Assembly (NCBI GenBank): GCA_038562165.1 | Contig: JBCFAO010000005.1 | Span: forward strand, 1-64,000 | Origin: WRMS01 sp038562165 | Lineage (GTDB): Bacteria; Bacillota; Peptococcia; DRI-13; UBA5745 | DNA length: 64,000 nucleotides | Reading direction: 5' to 3' | Part shown: positions 1-7,823 of the stretch, in pieces | How the letters are laid out: every line of letters begins with the position of its first letter | How positions within the stretch are numbered: position 1 is the first letter of the stretch | Notes under the pieces: generated by a model | What the model was told of the DNA's origin: nothing | Databases searched by the model: none | Seen by the model: only the letters and a program-made list of their open reading frames with translations | Translations under genes and position numbers: made by a program

Positions 1-120
1 GCCGCCGATTTCCTTCAGATTCCGCCTCACGGCGGACACCCTTATCTTTGGCTAACAGTTCCTACTGCCAAGTCTGTAGCGGACTTTCACCGCCGAGTTA
101 CACACCCATGCCGGGCGCAC
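1..120 (-). ncRNA. group II intron, 5' part (domain I), runs off the left edge
   Basis: Read on the minus strand from position 120, the sequence begins GTGCGCCCGGCATGGGTG and continues with GGTGAAAGTCC, AACTGTTAGCC, AAGGGTGTCC and GGAATCTGAAGGAA, in the order found at the start of bacterial group II intron RNAs. GTGCG is the conserved 5' splice-site sequence, so base 120 is probably the first intron base. Only domain I is in the window; the intron-encoded reverse transcriptase, if present, lies to the left. The intron starts 6 bases after the hairpin of the upstream gene's terminator, an insertion habit known for class C introns. The class cannot be decided from this part alone. Confidence 0.85.
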
Positions 121-159
121 AAAAACAGGGACTTATTCGCCGCCAGCGAACAAGTCCCT
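121..159 (-). terminator. rho-independent terminator of the glucosaminidase gene
   Basis: An AGGGACTT/AAGTCCCT hairpin (127-159) with extra TCGC/GCGA pairing in its upper part is followed on the minus strand by GTTTTT. It lies 12 bases after the stop codon of the glucosaminidase gene. The group II intron begins directly after the T-run. Confidence 0.85.
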
Positions 160-171
160 TCAAACTTTATT

Positions 172-2313
172 TTACAGCTTTTGCTCATCCAGCTTATCCA
201 AGCCGTATTGCTTGATGATGTTGACCAGCTTCTCGGGATAGCCGCTGTCCGTGGCATAGCCGCAGCGCTTGAGGGCATAGGCGCCGCTGGCGCTGTGATG
301 CATCACATCCCGGTAAGGCTGGTACCGCTCCATCCTTAAGAGCAGGTCGTTGTGGTCATCCCAGCTTTCCTGAATATTATGGTAGGCCCGGAAATTGGCG
401 TCGATCCGGTAAGTGGTGCCGTAATACTCCTCCCAGGTGTTTGACACCACGCTGCCGGCAGTACTGCTGCCCTTGATGCCAAAGAGGTTGTTGGAGAAGA
501 GGCCGGTGTATTTGTCTACCGGCACGCTTTGGCCCCAGCCGGTCTCCAGAATGGCTTGGGCCACCTGTAAAGCGGCCGACATGCCGTTTTGCTTCTGAGT
601 AGCCAAGGCCATGGGTGTAACGGTGTTAATGAACTGATCTTTGGCCACCACCGGCTGAGCCCCGTAGATCTGCCCTAAATAGATTTTTACGGTGATCATT
701 TCCGAGACTACGGTGGAGCCGTCGGCCAATTTGCCTATAGCCTGCAGATTTCTTTCCCCTTCATTGACAGATTCCGGCGTCCAGGCAACCTCTTCGGCGG
801 CGGTGGCTGCCGTGCCCAGGGTTTTTTGGGAGCCGTTAAAGGGATTGCTGACAATATAGGATACTTCCTGTAAGGGTACATTGGCCATAGAGGAAAGCTT
901 GACTTCGCCGGTGATTACCTGACCCGGGCCTACACCCTTCAGAATAATACCTGGCTGGGCAGGCACGGTAACGGTCTGGCTGTTGCTGGTATAGGTTTGC
1001 CCGTTGGTAGCGGTGACCACCACATACACATCCCAGGTACCGGCCATATCGGGACCGGGGAACCAGCTATGATCGCCATAGGGCTTTTCCGCCAATAGTA
1101 CGGTTGCACCGCTGGCTGTATTTCTGGCCCAATACTGGGTATTGGTGACGTCAAAATTGCGGCTGATGGATAAGGCGACAGGAATTTTGCCTACATTTTC
1201 GGCTTTGAAGCTTTTCAAGGTCACTTTAGGCGTTGTATCTGCGGGCGGCACATTGGCCTGGATCTCCACAGGAGCGCTGGCATATTCGTTGCCGGCGGCA
1301 TCCAGGGCAATAGCCTTTACCGTAATGGTGCCCGTTTGGCCTGCCGGTGGATTATGAGTATAGCTGAGTACCGGATCCTGTTTCATTGAACGGCTGCTTG
1401 TGCCGTCGCTCAATACGCCGAACTCATATTCCACTGCCGTGGCCTTAAAATTGACGCTGGTATTCATGGTGACGGCGCCGCTCATGATCTGGCCTTGAGT
1501 TAAGCCCTGCAAAACCACTCTCGGCTCCACAGCCAGATTGACATTTACTGCTGCCCCCGCTAAAAAATTGCCGGCATTGTCTACTACTGCCGCTGCCAGA
1601 ATACCCGGGCCCCGCTCTTCTAAATCCGGCACCCATAGGGCACTGCCGCTGGCGTCGGCAGACCTGGCGGTGATTTTGCCCTCAGCGGTCAAGGGATCGA
1701 GAAACAGATATCTGACTTGGGCAGCACCCTGGGGAACACCGCTGCCATAATTAAGGGATAAGGGTACACTGTCGCTGACGGCGCCGCCGGCGGTGACGCC
1801 GTTGATGGTAATATCAAAAAAGCGGCTTTTCTCCGCAGTGGCGGCTGTATCTACCAGCACCTGCCGGTTATCGTTATCCCAAGCCACCTGAATGCCCAGG
1901 GCATTGCCTACCAGTCTTAAGGGCACATAGGTGCGGTCGCTGATGATCCGGGGAGCCACGTCGCATACGTCATAGCTGGCGCCGCCATCATAGGCCACCA
2001 AACGATTGTCGATCCACAGCTTGACGGAAGCTCCCGTATTCTTTGTGACCGTCACGGTCCGCTGCTCCGGCTCCCACACCACCTGAGCTCCCAGAGACTC
2101 CATCAACACCCGGATGGGCACCAAAGTCCTGCCTTGAGTAAGGAGAGCCTGGTCATCGGTTTGCAGCTTTTGCCCGTTAATCAATAAAGGTACCGGTTGT
2201 ATATCGTTAGCTGCCGCCGCCTCCTTGGGCGCTGCGGTCAATATAGGGCCAAGCCCTAGGAAAAGGGCTAAAAGCCCCGCTGTAATCTTCTTTTTTATTC
2301 TTGTTCCCTGCAA
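172..2313 (-). CDS. exported glucosaminidase with copper-amine-oxidase-like stalk domain
   Basis: Predicted 713-residue secreted cell-wall hydrolase. Residues 1-34 form a signal peptide (Lys-rich start, hydrophobic core, Ala-rich cleavage region). Residues about 40-155 match the copper amine oxidase N-terminal-like (stalk) domain, with LINGQ, GRTLVPIRVLMESLGA and RTYVPLRLVGNALGI. The middle has Ig-like repeats (about 165-550). The C-terminal 160 residues are a glucosaminidase domain (PF01832 type, FlgJ/endo-beta-N-acetylglucosaminidase family) with AILETGWG holding the likely catalytic Glu, then NNLFGIKG and YRDVM. The expected role is cleavage of peptidoglycan glycan strands outside the cell. 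The start is TTG with GGAGG nine bases upstream. Single gene with its own terminator. Confidence 0.85.
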   Translation of the reverse strand: MQGTRIKKKITAGLLALFLGLGPILTAAPKEAAAANDIQPVPLLINGQKLQTDDQALLTQGRTLVPIRVLMESLGAQVVWEPEQRTVTVTKNTGASVKLWIDNRLVAYDGGASYDVCDVAPRIISDRTYVPLRLVGNALGIQVAWDNDNRQVLVDTAATAEKSRFFDITINGVTAGGAVSDSVPLSLNYGSGVPQGAAQVRYLFLDPLTAEGKITARSADASGSALWVPDLEERGPGILAAAVVDNAGNFLAGAAVNVNLAVEPRVVLQGLTQGQIMSGAVTMNTSVNFKATAVEYEFGVLSDGTSSRSMKQDPVLSYTHNPPAGQTGTITVKAIALDAAGNEYASAPVEIQANVPPADTTPKVTLKSFKAENVGKIPVALSISRNFDVTNTQYWARNTASGATVLLAEKPYGDHSWFPGPDMAGTWDVYVVVTATNGQTYTSNSQTVTVPAQPGIILKGVGPGQVITGEVKLSSMANVPLQEVSYIVSNPFNGSQKTLGTAATAAEEVAWTPESVNEGERNLQAIGKLADGSTVVSEMITVKIYLGQIYGAQPVVAKDQFINTVTPMALATQKQNGMSAALQVAQAILETGWGQSVPVDKYTGLFSNNLFGIKGSSTAGSVVSNTWEEYYGTTYRIDANFRAYHNIQESWDDHNDLLLRMERYQPYRDVMHHSASGAYALKRCGYATDSGYPEKLVNIIKQYGLDKLDEQKL

Positions 2314-2402
2314 TTACTTCGCCTCCATTCTTTTACCTGTCTGTTTACACCATAATTTGGGTTTGCCCGTTCATTCTATAGCCAGCTTGTCATAACGATT
2401 TG

Positions 2403-2954
2403 TTATTTAAGCTCCAGGGCCTCTTTGATAAGTTTTTCCGCCGCCTGGCCATCCACAGGTACGCAAAATACCACGTAAGTCTCCTTGTCCATCAACACAG
2501 CTTGCTGCAAATAGCCGACTTCCTCAGGAGCATAAGAAGCATACACATCCTGCTGGTCCTGGCAGCGGGCTGCTAAAGCCTCTTTCAGGCGCACAGCAGC
2601 CTCTCTGTCAACAGCCTGAAAGATGATGATCTCCTCGGCGGTGGCGCCGCTGCTGATATAGTTTTTTTGAGAGGCCACATCGGCAGCATCGATACCCAGC
2701 ATGGTGTAGACTATCTCAGGCTCAAGCTCTTCTAATTGATCCCTGTATTCCAGTTCCGTATGAAGCCGCTCCCCTAAAGCTGCCACATCCAAAGTAAATG
2801 GCTGAGCAGGAGGATTGCTGCCGGCCGGACCGCCGCTGCCGGCAGGGGCAGAAGAGCCGCAAGCCGCCAAAAAAACCATAAATGTCGTCAATAGTGCTAA
2901 GGCGGCAAATAAGCCCCGGCCTTTTTTCTTCAATACTGCTGTCTTCATTCTCAT
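2403..2954 (-). CDS. DUF4358-type lipoprotein
   Basis: Predicted 183-residue lipoprotein of unknown function. The ATG at 2954 is preferred over the upstream in-frame ATG (3014) because GGGAGG lies seven bases before it and the protein then starts with a proper signal peptide: MRMKTAVLKKK, a hydrophobic stretch and the lipobox LAAC. A Gly/Pro/Ser-rich linker follows, then a domain resembling DUF4358 (ISSGATAEEI, Ala/Glu-rich helix with AARCQDQQ, YASYAPEE, YVVFCVPVD). Family members are found beside GDSL-like hydrolases in clostridia, and here the next gene upstream is one. The function is not known; an envelope role is inferred from the lipobox. Confidence 0.75.
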   Translation of the reverse strand: MRMKTAVLKKKGRGLFAALALLTTFMVFLAACGSSAPAGSGGPAGSNPPAQPFTLDVAALGERLHTELEYRDQLEELEPEIVYTMLGIDAADVASQKNYISSGATAEEIIIFQAVDREAAVRLKEALAARCQDQQDVYASYAPEEVGYLQQAVLMDKETYVVFCVPVDGQAAEKLIKEALELK

Positions 2955-3023
2955 GATCTGCCTCCCTATTCTGCCATTGCTGCTTAAATCATACAGCATC
3001 GGATATTTCTGCAAAACGCCTCA

Positions 3024-3944
3024 TTATAACCTGACTTTTGCATAGTCCCGCAGCGTATGACGCTTTAAAAAATCCAGCCAAACCTTACAATATTCTTTAT
3101 TCAAATGAATACCGTCATGGCCTGCCTCCTCCGGCAAACAACCCTGGTCGTCTGTAAACCATTCCGTGGCGTCCAGATATTGAAGGCCTTTTTCCCAGGC
3201 CATTTCTTGGATCAGATTGTTGAACTCGGCAATACGCTGGTTTGTAAATACGTTATCCCCGGCGTCCTTTTCTGCGGATACGGGCAATATGGACTGCACA
3301 TAAAACACCGCTTCCGGCTGTAAAGCCCGGATCTGATCAATAGCTTCGGCATAGGCCTCGATAAAAGACGAGGGATAAGCCCAGCCCAGCTCGTTTAAAC
3401 CGATTTTAATATAGATTTTGCCAAACTGCTGCTGCTCCAAGGCCTGGAGCACAGTAAGCTTGCCGCCGCCGGTTTGGGGCACAATGGGCTTAGTCAGCAG
3501 CGTTTTGACATTGATGCCCTTTTCCGTATAAAACGTGGCTTCAGTCAAGCCGGAATACAGCATTAAGCCCATGACCCTGGAATCGCCGATAAATAAGGCA
3601 TCCCGAAAATATCTCTCCCCCACCCGGTCCGTGGCCGGCACGTGATAGGAAGCCGACTGACGCAGTTCTCCCGGCTCTGCGCCGGGGCGTATGGTCTCTG
3701 CCGCCTCTTGGGAAGAGGGTTCCAACAAATCAGGGGCCGTCACCGGTTCTGAAGAATGAACAATAACCGTATCTCCCTGCACTTTGGCGGCTAAGGCCGT
3801 GTCATCGGCTGCTGCCTCAGCTCCCCCTTCAAGAGCCCTTCTATCCCCACCGCCGGTAAATAAAAGAAAAAGCAATAGGCCGCCACCGATGAAAGCAGTG
3901 AGCATATTGCGCTTTTTTGTCCTTTTTGGTGCTGCATGTCTCAT
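3024..3944 (-). CDS. membrane-anchored SGNH/GDSL-like hydrolase
   Basis: Predicted 306-residue protein with a basic N-terminus and one membrane segment (about residues 16-30), so the domain faces outside. After a low-complexity Ala/Glu linker (to about 110) there is an SGNH-hydrolase domain: LFIGDSRVMG carries the nucleophile Ser (GDS), IKIGLNELGW the Asn block, and DGIHLNKEYC the Asp-His pair near the C-terminus. The family includes esterases and O-acyl modifying enzymes of cell-wall polymers; the substrate here is unknown. The start ATG at 3944 has GGGGAG ten bases before it. The lipoprotein gene follows after a short gap on the same strand, so the two are probably co-transcribed. Confidence 0.75.
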   Translation of the reverse strand: MRHAAPKRTKKRNMLTAFIGGGLLLFLLFTGGGDRRALEGGAEAAADDTALAAKVQGDTVIVHSSEPVTAPDLLEPSSQEAAETIRPGAEPGELRQSASYHVPATDRVGERYFRDALFIGDSRVMGLMLYSGLTEATFYTEKGINVKTLLTKPIVPQTGGGKLTVLQALEQQQFGKIYIKIGLNELGWAYPSSFIEAYAEAIDQIRALQPEAVFYVQSILPVSAEKDAGDNVFTNQRIAEFNNLIQEMAWEKGLQYLDATEWFTDDQGCLPEEAGHDGIHLNKEYCKVWLDFLKRHTLRDYAKVRL

Positions 3945-4086
3945 CTCCGCAATTCTCCCCTGAAAAACTCTACATACTATTATACTCTTTTATTTCTTAG
4001 ATTCCATCGGCTAAAGAAAAGTTCCTTTATTGTTTACAATTCAGCTTTTTTTATTTACAAAACTGCTTTTATTTATAAAACTGCAA

Positions 4087-4112
4087 ATAAAAAAACGCCT
4101 TGGCAAAAGGCG
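4087..4112 (-). terminator. rho-independent terminator after yraN
   Basis: On the minus strand CGCCTTTTGCCAAGGCG forms a short hairpin followed by TTTTTTTATTT. It closes the rbgA-rnhB-yraN transcription unit. The rest of the gap 3945-4133 is A/T-rich, and I see nothing else in it. Confidence 0.8.
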
Positions 4113-4133
4113 TCTATGGCGTCTATAAAACAG

Positions 4134-4529
4134 CTAAAAAGCATCGGCTATCCATTGGATTTGGCTGAGTCCTAAACCTTCCTCATTGACTAAAAGGCCC
4201 AGGACATCGAAGCGGCAGGGGCTGTTTTCTTTGCCTCTGCACTGGCGGTAATAAGCTGCCAGCCGCTTCAGTTTTTGCCGCTTATAGCGGCCTACCGACT
4301 CAGCCGGTGTGCCCCAGGCTGCACTGCTGCGGCTGCGCACTTCCACAATGACTAAAACCCCGCCCATCTCACCAATGATATCAATTTCACCTAAAGGACA
4401 GCGAAAATTCCTTTCCAGGATGCGCATACCTCTGGCCTCAAGCCAAGCCACCGCCATTGCTTCGGCTTTTTTGCCCAACAGCAGCCGTTGGTCCGCTTTT
4501 GCCTTCGAGTACTTCCCCTGCTTCTCCAT
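4134..4529 (-). CDS. yraN: YraN family (UPF0102) endonuclease-like protein
   Basis: Predicted 131-residue protein of the UPF0102/YraN family, which has a restriction-endonuclease-like fold. Seen motifs: GKKAEAMAVAWLEARG, then LGEIDIIGE and VIVEVRSRS, the E-x-D...E-x-K/R pattern of the family's active-site core. In other bacteria YraN-like proteins are linked to DNA processing, but the biochemical role is poorly defined. An in-frame start exists at 4574, but AGGAGG lies nine bases before the ATG at 4529 and the shorter form matches usual family length (about 120 residues). It follows rnhB directly, the usual gene order in Bacillota. Confidence 0.9.
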   Translation of the reverse strand: MEKQGKYSKAKADQRLLLGKKAEAMAVAWLEARGMRILERNFRCPLGEIDIIGEMGGVLVIVEVRSRSSAAWGTPAESVGRYKRQKLKRLAAYYRQCRGKENSPCRFDVLGLLVNEEGLGLSQIQWIADAF

Positions 4530-4583
4530 AGGCAATCCGCCTCCTAAACGGCAAATCACAGAAATCAGCGGCACCCTTTTGCC

Positions 4584-5351
4584 TCAGCCAAAGAGCTGTA
4601 TCTGCTCTTCTTCCTTTGCTTTCCTAAAAAAGCTTAAAAAGGACTGGCGGTGAATAGGGCAAAAGCCTTTTTCGATGACGATTTTGCGGTGAGCCTCTGT
4701 AGGGTAGCCTTTGTTTTGGCAGAAACCATAGGCCGGATACTGCCGGTGCCACTCCTCCATCAACCGGTCCCGGTGGGTCTTCGCCAAAATAGAGGCGGCA
4801 CTGATGCAAGCTATCTTAGCATCGCCTTTAATGACGGCCTCTTGGGGCAGATCCAGAGGCAGGCGCAAGGCATCCAGCAGCAGATAGTCGGGGGGTACCG
4901 GCAGGGCTGCTATGGCTCTGATCATCGCCAGCTTCGTGGCTCCAAGAATATTATGCTTGTCTATCTCTTCGGGACTGGCTTCGCCGATAGCCCAGGCTGC
5001 GGCTTTGGCCTTAATCTCTTGCTCCAGCCGCAAGCGGTTAGCCAAACTGACCTGCTTGGAATCATTAAGCCCGGGAAAAAACCAGTCCGGCTCCAGGATC
5101 ACTGCCGCGGCCACCACCGGTCCGGCTAAAGGTCCCCGCCCGGCCTCATCCAGACCGGCAATAGCCTGAAAGCCCCCGGCCCGTAAAGCCTCTTCTCTTT
5201 CGGCCAGCCCGGCCAAACGCTGTCTTTCCAGGCGCTCTTTTTCCAACTGCTTCTTTTCCAGCTGACGCTTGAGAGCTTTTTCCTGCTTAAGTTTTGCTTC
5301 CTGCTTCGCTGTCGCTTTCTTGTCCTTTGCCATTCTTTCCATCCCTATCAT
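4584..5351 (-). CDS. rnhB: ribonuclease HII
   Basis: RNase HII removes RNA from RNA-DNA hybrids and single ribonucleotides misincorporated into DNA. The catalytic domain starts near residue 60 with IAGLDEAGRGPLAGPVVAAAV (first acidic pair D-E), followed by LNDSKQVS, LLLDAL and KGDAKIACISAASILAKTHRD, which carry the remaining active-site residues. It is preceded by about 55 residues of strongly charged, Lys/Glu-rich sequence with coiled-coil character, which many RNase HII enzymes lack. The start is uncertain: ATGs at 5351, 5342 and 5333 are possible, and GGAAAG before 5333 is the better ribosome site. Operon with rbgA upstream and yraN downstream. Confidence 0.92.
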   Translation of the reverse strand: MIGMERMAKDKKATAKQEAKLKQEKALKRQLEKKQLEKERLERQRLAGLAEREEALRAGGFQAIAGLDEAGRGPLAGPVVAAAVILEPDWFFPGLNDSKQVSLANRLRLEQEIKAKAAAWAIGEASPEEIDKHNILGATKLAMIRAIAALPVPPDYLLLDALRLPLDLPQEAVIKGDAKIACISAASILAKTHRDRLMEEWHRQYPAYGFCQNKGYPTEAHRKIVIEKGFCPIHRQSFLSFFRKAKEEEQIQLFG

Positions 5352-5455
5352 AATACCGGCCGGTTAATCGCTATCGCGGTTAATCAGCAATATCCGGCTA
5401 CTGGTTACCTGGGGTCAATCAGCAATGGCCGGCCAGCTGCCATAGCTATCCCGGG

Positions 5456-6502
5456 CTACTTGCCGCTATCAGTCTCTTTGCTGCCGCTGCCGTTGCTCTT
5501 TTCTTCGTCTCCGGCAGCCGCTGCAGCGCCGCAATGCTCCTCCGGCTCTTCCCAAGTAATCCGGCCCAATTTCCCGCCCCGCAGCTCATCCAGCAGGATG
5601 ACAGCCGTCTTGTCCCTTTCGACAATGCCGCCTTTACGCAAAAGCCCCCGGCGCCTGCCGATAGCCTCCAGTATCGCTAAAGACAGCAGATCAGGCTGCT
5701 GCCGCCCCGCTTCTTCATCATCAGCCGGCAACCGGTCCAGAGCCAGCATAGACTGCTCCTCCTGCCAGCTCTCCAAGAGCTCCGCCACATCGGCTTCCAG
5801 CCCCGATTCCTCCACGCCATAGCGCTGTTTCAGCCGGCCCGGCCGCTGGGTGCGCAACCAGGCGATGAGCCATAAAGCCAATTCCTGCTGGGAGTAGGCA
5901 TTATCGCCGATAGCGCCGGTGACTGCCAGCTTTCTGGCGCCTTCCTTATCCGTCAGATTGGGCCATAAAATACCCGGCATATCCAACAGCTCTAAATCTT
6001 GCTCCAGACGAATCCACTGCTTACCCTTGGTCACTCCCGGCCGGTCGCCGGTTTCTGCCCGGGCCTTACCGGCAAATAAATTGATCATCGTGGATTTGCC
6101 TACGTTGGGAATACCGGTGATCATAGCCCGGATCACCCGATTGCTGATGCCCCGGCTCTGACGCCTGGCCAGAATCTCTTTGGCCTGGCTCCTCATGGCC
6201 TCCGTGACCGCTTTGATCTCACCCTTGGGATTAGAACCCTTGAAATCACAGGCTACAGCCGCCAAGCCTTGCCGCCGGAAATGGCTCAGCCAGGCCTTGC
6301 TAAGCTCCTCCTCCGCCAAGTCGGCCTTGGCCAGCACCAATACCCGGGGCTTTTCCCCAATGATCTCATTAATCAAGGGATTGCGGCTGCTTTGGGGCAA
6401 ACGGGCGTCCAGTATCTCCACCACCACATCCACCAATTTTAAATTGTCTGTCATGAGCCGCCGGGTTTTGGCCATATGGCCGGGAAACCATTGAATCGTC
6501 AT
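5456..6502 (-). CDS. rbgA: ribosome biogenesis GTPase RbgA (YlqF)
   Basis: Circularly permuted GTPase needed for late assembly of the 50S subunit. The permuted motif order is visible: G4 (VLVLAKADL, about residue 60), then G1 P-loop (GIPNVGKSTMINLF, about 130) and G3 (LLDMPGIL, about 175). N-terminal IQWFPGHMAKTRR is the family signature. The ATG at 6502 is chosen because MTIQWFPGHM is the normal family start and AAAGGG lies before it; the in-frame ATG at 6523 is less likely. The last 40 residues are acidic and Ala/Gly/Ser-rich and look dispensable. Placed between rplS and rnhB as is usual in Bacillota. Confidence 0.94.
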   Translation of the reverse strand: MTIQWFPGHMAKTRRLMTDNLKLVDVVVEILDARLPQSSRNPLINEIIGEKPRVLVLAKADLAEEELSKAWLSHFRRQGLAAVACDFKGSNPKGEIKAVTEAMRSQAKEILARRQSRGISNRVIRAMITGIPNVGKSTMINLFAGKARAETGDRPGVTKGKQWIRLEQDLELLDMPGILWPNLTDKEGARKLAVTGAIGDNAYSQQELALWLIAWLRTQRPGRLKQRYGVEESGLEADVAELLESWQEEQSMLALDRLPADDEEAGRQQPDLLSLAILEAIGRRRGLLRKGGIVERDKTAVILLDELRGGKLGRITWEEPEEHCGAAAAAGDEEKSNGSGSKETDSGK

Positions 6503-6598
6503 GTTTCGCCCTTTCATTTCCATTATATACCATATTATATCATACCTGTGCTATTTTGCAAGAAAAACCGGCAATCATCAATCCGCCTCGTTCGCTTA

Positions 6599-6763
6599 GG
6601 CTAACTGCACAAAAATCGAAGTTGTGTAGTGACTTTGACCCCTTCAAGCCTGTTTTGCAGGGCCAACTGTTCAAAAATCGAAGTTGTGCACCTATATTTC
6701 CCTTAAATCACCAATACTTGACCTATATTCCACCGCATAACTTCGATTTTTGAGCAGTTCGGG
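6599..6763. repeat. dispersed intergenic repeat, locus A
   Basis: Two direct units (6599-6633 and 6660-6692: GGCTAACTGCACAAAAATCG..., GGGCCAACTGTTCAAAAATC..., each continuing into GAAGTTGTG) are followed by one unit in inverted orientation (6736-6763, ending GAGCAGTTCGGG). The same kind of arrangement recurs at 24659-24919, 34334-36208 (split by an IS) and 46479-46573. It lies between rplS and rbgA; I see no ORF or RNA gene in 6503-6872. Confidence 0.7.
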
Positions 6764-6872
6764 AATAACCCAACCACCTTGCCGATGATTGCAGTCCTAA
6801 TCCTTTTATGGTTTAAGTTTGCGGGAAGTCAGGATTTACCCCGACACCCTACAAAATTAGCAGTTAGCATGT

Positions 6873-6906
6873 AAAAAAAGAAAAAAGCTGTCTCGAAAGA
6901 CAGCTT
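6873..6906 (-). terminator. rho-independent terminator of rplS
   Basis: On the minus strand AAGCTGTCTTTCGAGACAGC forms a hairpin followed by TTTTTTC and more T. It lies 13 bases after the rplS stop and separates rplS from rbgA. Confidence 0.88.
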
Positions 6907-6919
6907 CCCAATATCCCTA

Positions 6920-7261
6920 CTAGGATCTTTCCTTGATCCTGGCTGCTTTGCCGGAAAGGTTCCGCAAATAAAAGAGCTTTGCCCGGCGTACTTTACCTTT
7001 ACGCAGCACCTCGATCTTCTGAATCCTGGGCATATGCACGGGGAAGCAACGCTCCACGCCCACACCATAGGAAACCCGACGAACGGTGAAAGTCTCATTA
7101 ATGCCGCTGCCCCGGCGCTTGATCACAACGCCTTCAAAAGCCTGTACTCTTTCTTTAGCGCCTTCAACAACCTTAACGTGTACCTTGACGGTATCGCCAG
7201 GCCGGAATTCCGGTACGTCATTGCGCAGCTGGCCAACTTCAATACTTCTCAATAAATCCAT
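6920..7261 (-). CDS. rplS: 50S ribosomal protein L19
   Basis: Structural protein of the large ribosomal subunit near the interface with the small subunit. The 113-residue length and motifs are typical: RPGDTVKVHVKVVEG, QAFEGVVIKRRG, TFTVRRVSYGVGVER and the basic C-terminus LRKGKVRRAKLFYLR. A strong GGAGGA precedes the ATG. In most Bacillota rplS follows trmD directly; here about 12.8 kb of accessory DNA lies between them and the gene has its own promoter and terminator. Confidence 0.97.
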   Translation of the reverse strand: MDLLRSIEVGQLRNDVPEFRPGDTVKVHVKVVEGAKERVQAFEGVVIKRRGSGINETFTVRRVSYGVGVERCFPVHMPRIQKIEVLRKGKVRRAKLFYLRNLSGKAARIKERS

Positions 7262-7357
7262 AACTATCTATCCTCCTCCCTGCATAGATGTTCATGCCTT
7301 GCCTATCAAATCAAGACAGCGGACCATCCGTTCTTGCCAACAGGCGAATACTGATGT

Positions 7358-7386
7358 ATTTTATCATAGAAAGCTGAACAGCACAA
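7358..7386 (-). promoter_or_regulatory. probable sigma-A promoter of rplS
   Basis: On the minus strand TTGTGC (7381-7386), a 17-base spacer and TAAAAT (7358-7363) give a good sigma-A promoter about 90 bases before the rplS start. The roughly 90-nt leader could hold an L19-type autoregulatory structure, but I could not confirm one by eye. Confidence 0.6.
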
Positions 7387-7443
7387 GCCTTTTTCTCGGA
7401 CTGATCATCTCTTTTTCCCGGTCCTGATCGTATCTATTGACAC

Positions 7444-7472
7444 TTGAAGAATAAAATAACCTATGGTAGGAT
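7444..7472 (+). promoter_or_regulatory. promoter of antitoxin RNA, TA locus 1
   Basis: TTGAAG (7444-7449), 17-base spacer, TAGGAT (7467-7472). The same TTGAAG-17-TAGGAT arrangement and the following ATATAAATA are conserved at 18243-18271 and 19205-19233. A perfect TTGACA overlaps upstream (7437-7442), but its spacing to the -10 element is too long. Confidence 0.7.
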
Positions 7473-7478
7473 ATAAAT

Positions 7479-7567
7479 AGAAATAGGAACTGCTGCTTTT
7501 TGTCGGGCGGTCAGATCCTAAATATTTGGGTAACCGCTTATCTAAATGGGTAAGCGGTTTTATTTTG
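7479..7567 (+). ncRNA. predicted antitoxin RNA of type I TA locus 1
   Basis: A short RNA of roughly 85-90 nt is expected from the promoter at 7444-7472. It has an imperfect 5' stem (GGAACTG with CAGATCC) and ends in the terminator hairpin AACCGCTTA...TAAGCGGTT (7532-7558) followed by TTTATTTT. It overlaps the 3' end of the toxin ORF and the toxin mRNA 3' region on the other strand, so the two RNAs would be complementary over the whole antitoxin, as in the TxpA/RatA and BsrG/SR4 systems. No homology search was possible; the call rests on layout and on the two other copies. Confidence 0.65.
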
Positions 7568-7640
7568 TTCTGTTAAGCAACAGAGCAACGATACCTATGA
7601 TCACCATACAGAATGTAAACAACTCCATATAGCTCACCAT
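7560..7640 (-). CDS. small hydrophobic holin-like type I toxin, locus 1
   Basis: A 26-residue ORF missed by ordinary length cut-offs: it starts MVSYMELFTF, continues with an uninterrupted hydrophobic segment (CMVIIGIVALLL) and ends with polar/basic NRTK. This is the build of the putative holin-like toxins and of Fst/TxpA-like type I toxins: a single membrane helix with a charged tail. AAAGGGGGG lies about eight bases before the ATG and can pair with CCCCTTTT just upstream, which would hide the ribosome site. The mRNA probably starts near 7695 (TATGCT/TATAAA boxes at 7695-7710). It is about 40% identical by eye to the toxin at 19313-19402. Confidence 0.7.
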   Translation of the reverse strand: MVSYMELFTFCMVIIGIVALLLNRTK

Positions 7641-7647
7641 AGAGCAT

Positions 7648-7666
7648 CCCCCCTTTCTAAAAGGGG
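7648..7666 (-). promoter_or_regulatory. hairpin covering the toxin ribosome binding site, locus 1
   Basis: In the toxin mRNA, CCCCTTTTAGAAAGGGGGG folds so that the GGGGGG ribosome binding site is paired. A longer hairpin of the same kind is present at locus 3 (19415-19441). Hidden translation starts are a known trait of type I toxin mRNAs. The remainder of 7262-7823, apart from the elements listed, is A/T-rich without visible genes. Confidence 0.55.
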
Positions 7667-7823
7667 ATCAAAACCGCCAAGCAAACAGCTCCTACTTTTA
7701 TAGCATACCATTTATTTCCATAAAATAAAGAAAAACATAGTTTTGTATTAAAAAAATTGATAAAAGCTAAGTTTATGCCTATATTATTAAAAAATCGACT
7801 CAAAAAACTCTATCGGGTTCTTC

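Noticed and set aside
7437..7442. TTGACA as -35 element of the antitoxin RNA at locus 1
   Set aside because: Spacing to TAGGAT is 24 bases; the conserved TTGAAG seven bases further has 17-base spacing in all three loci.
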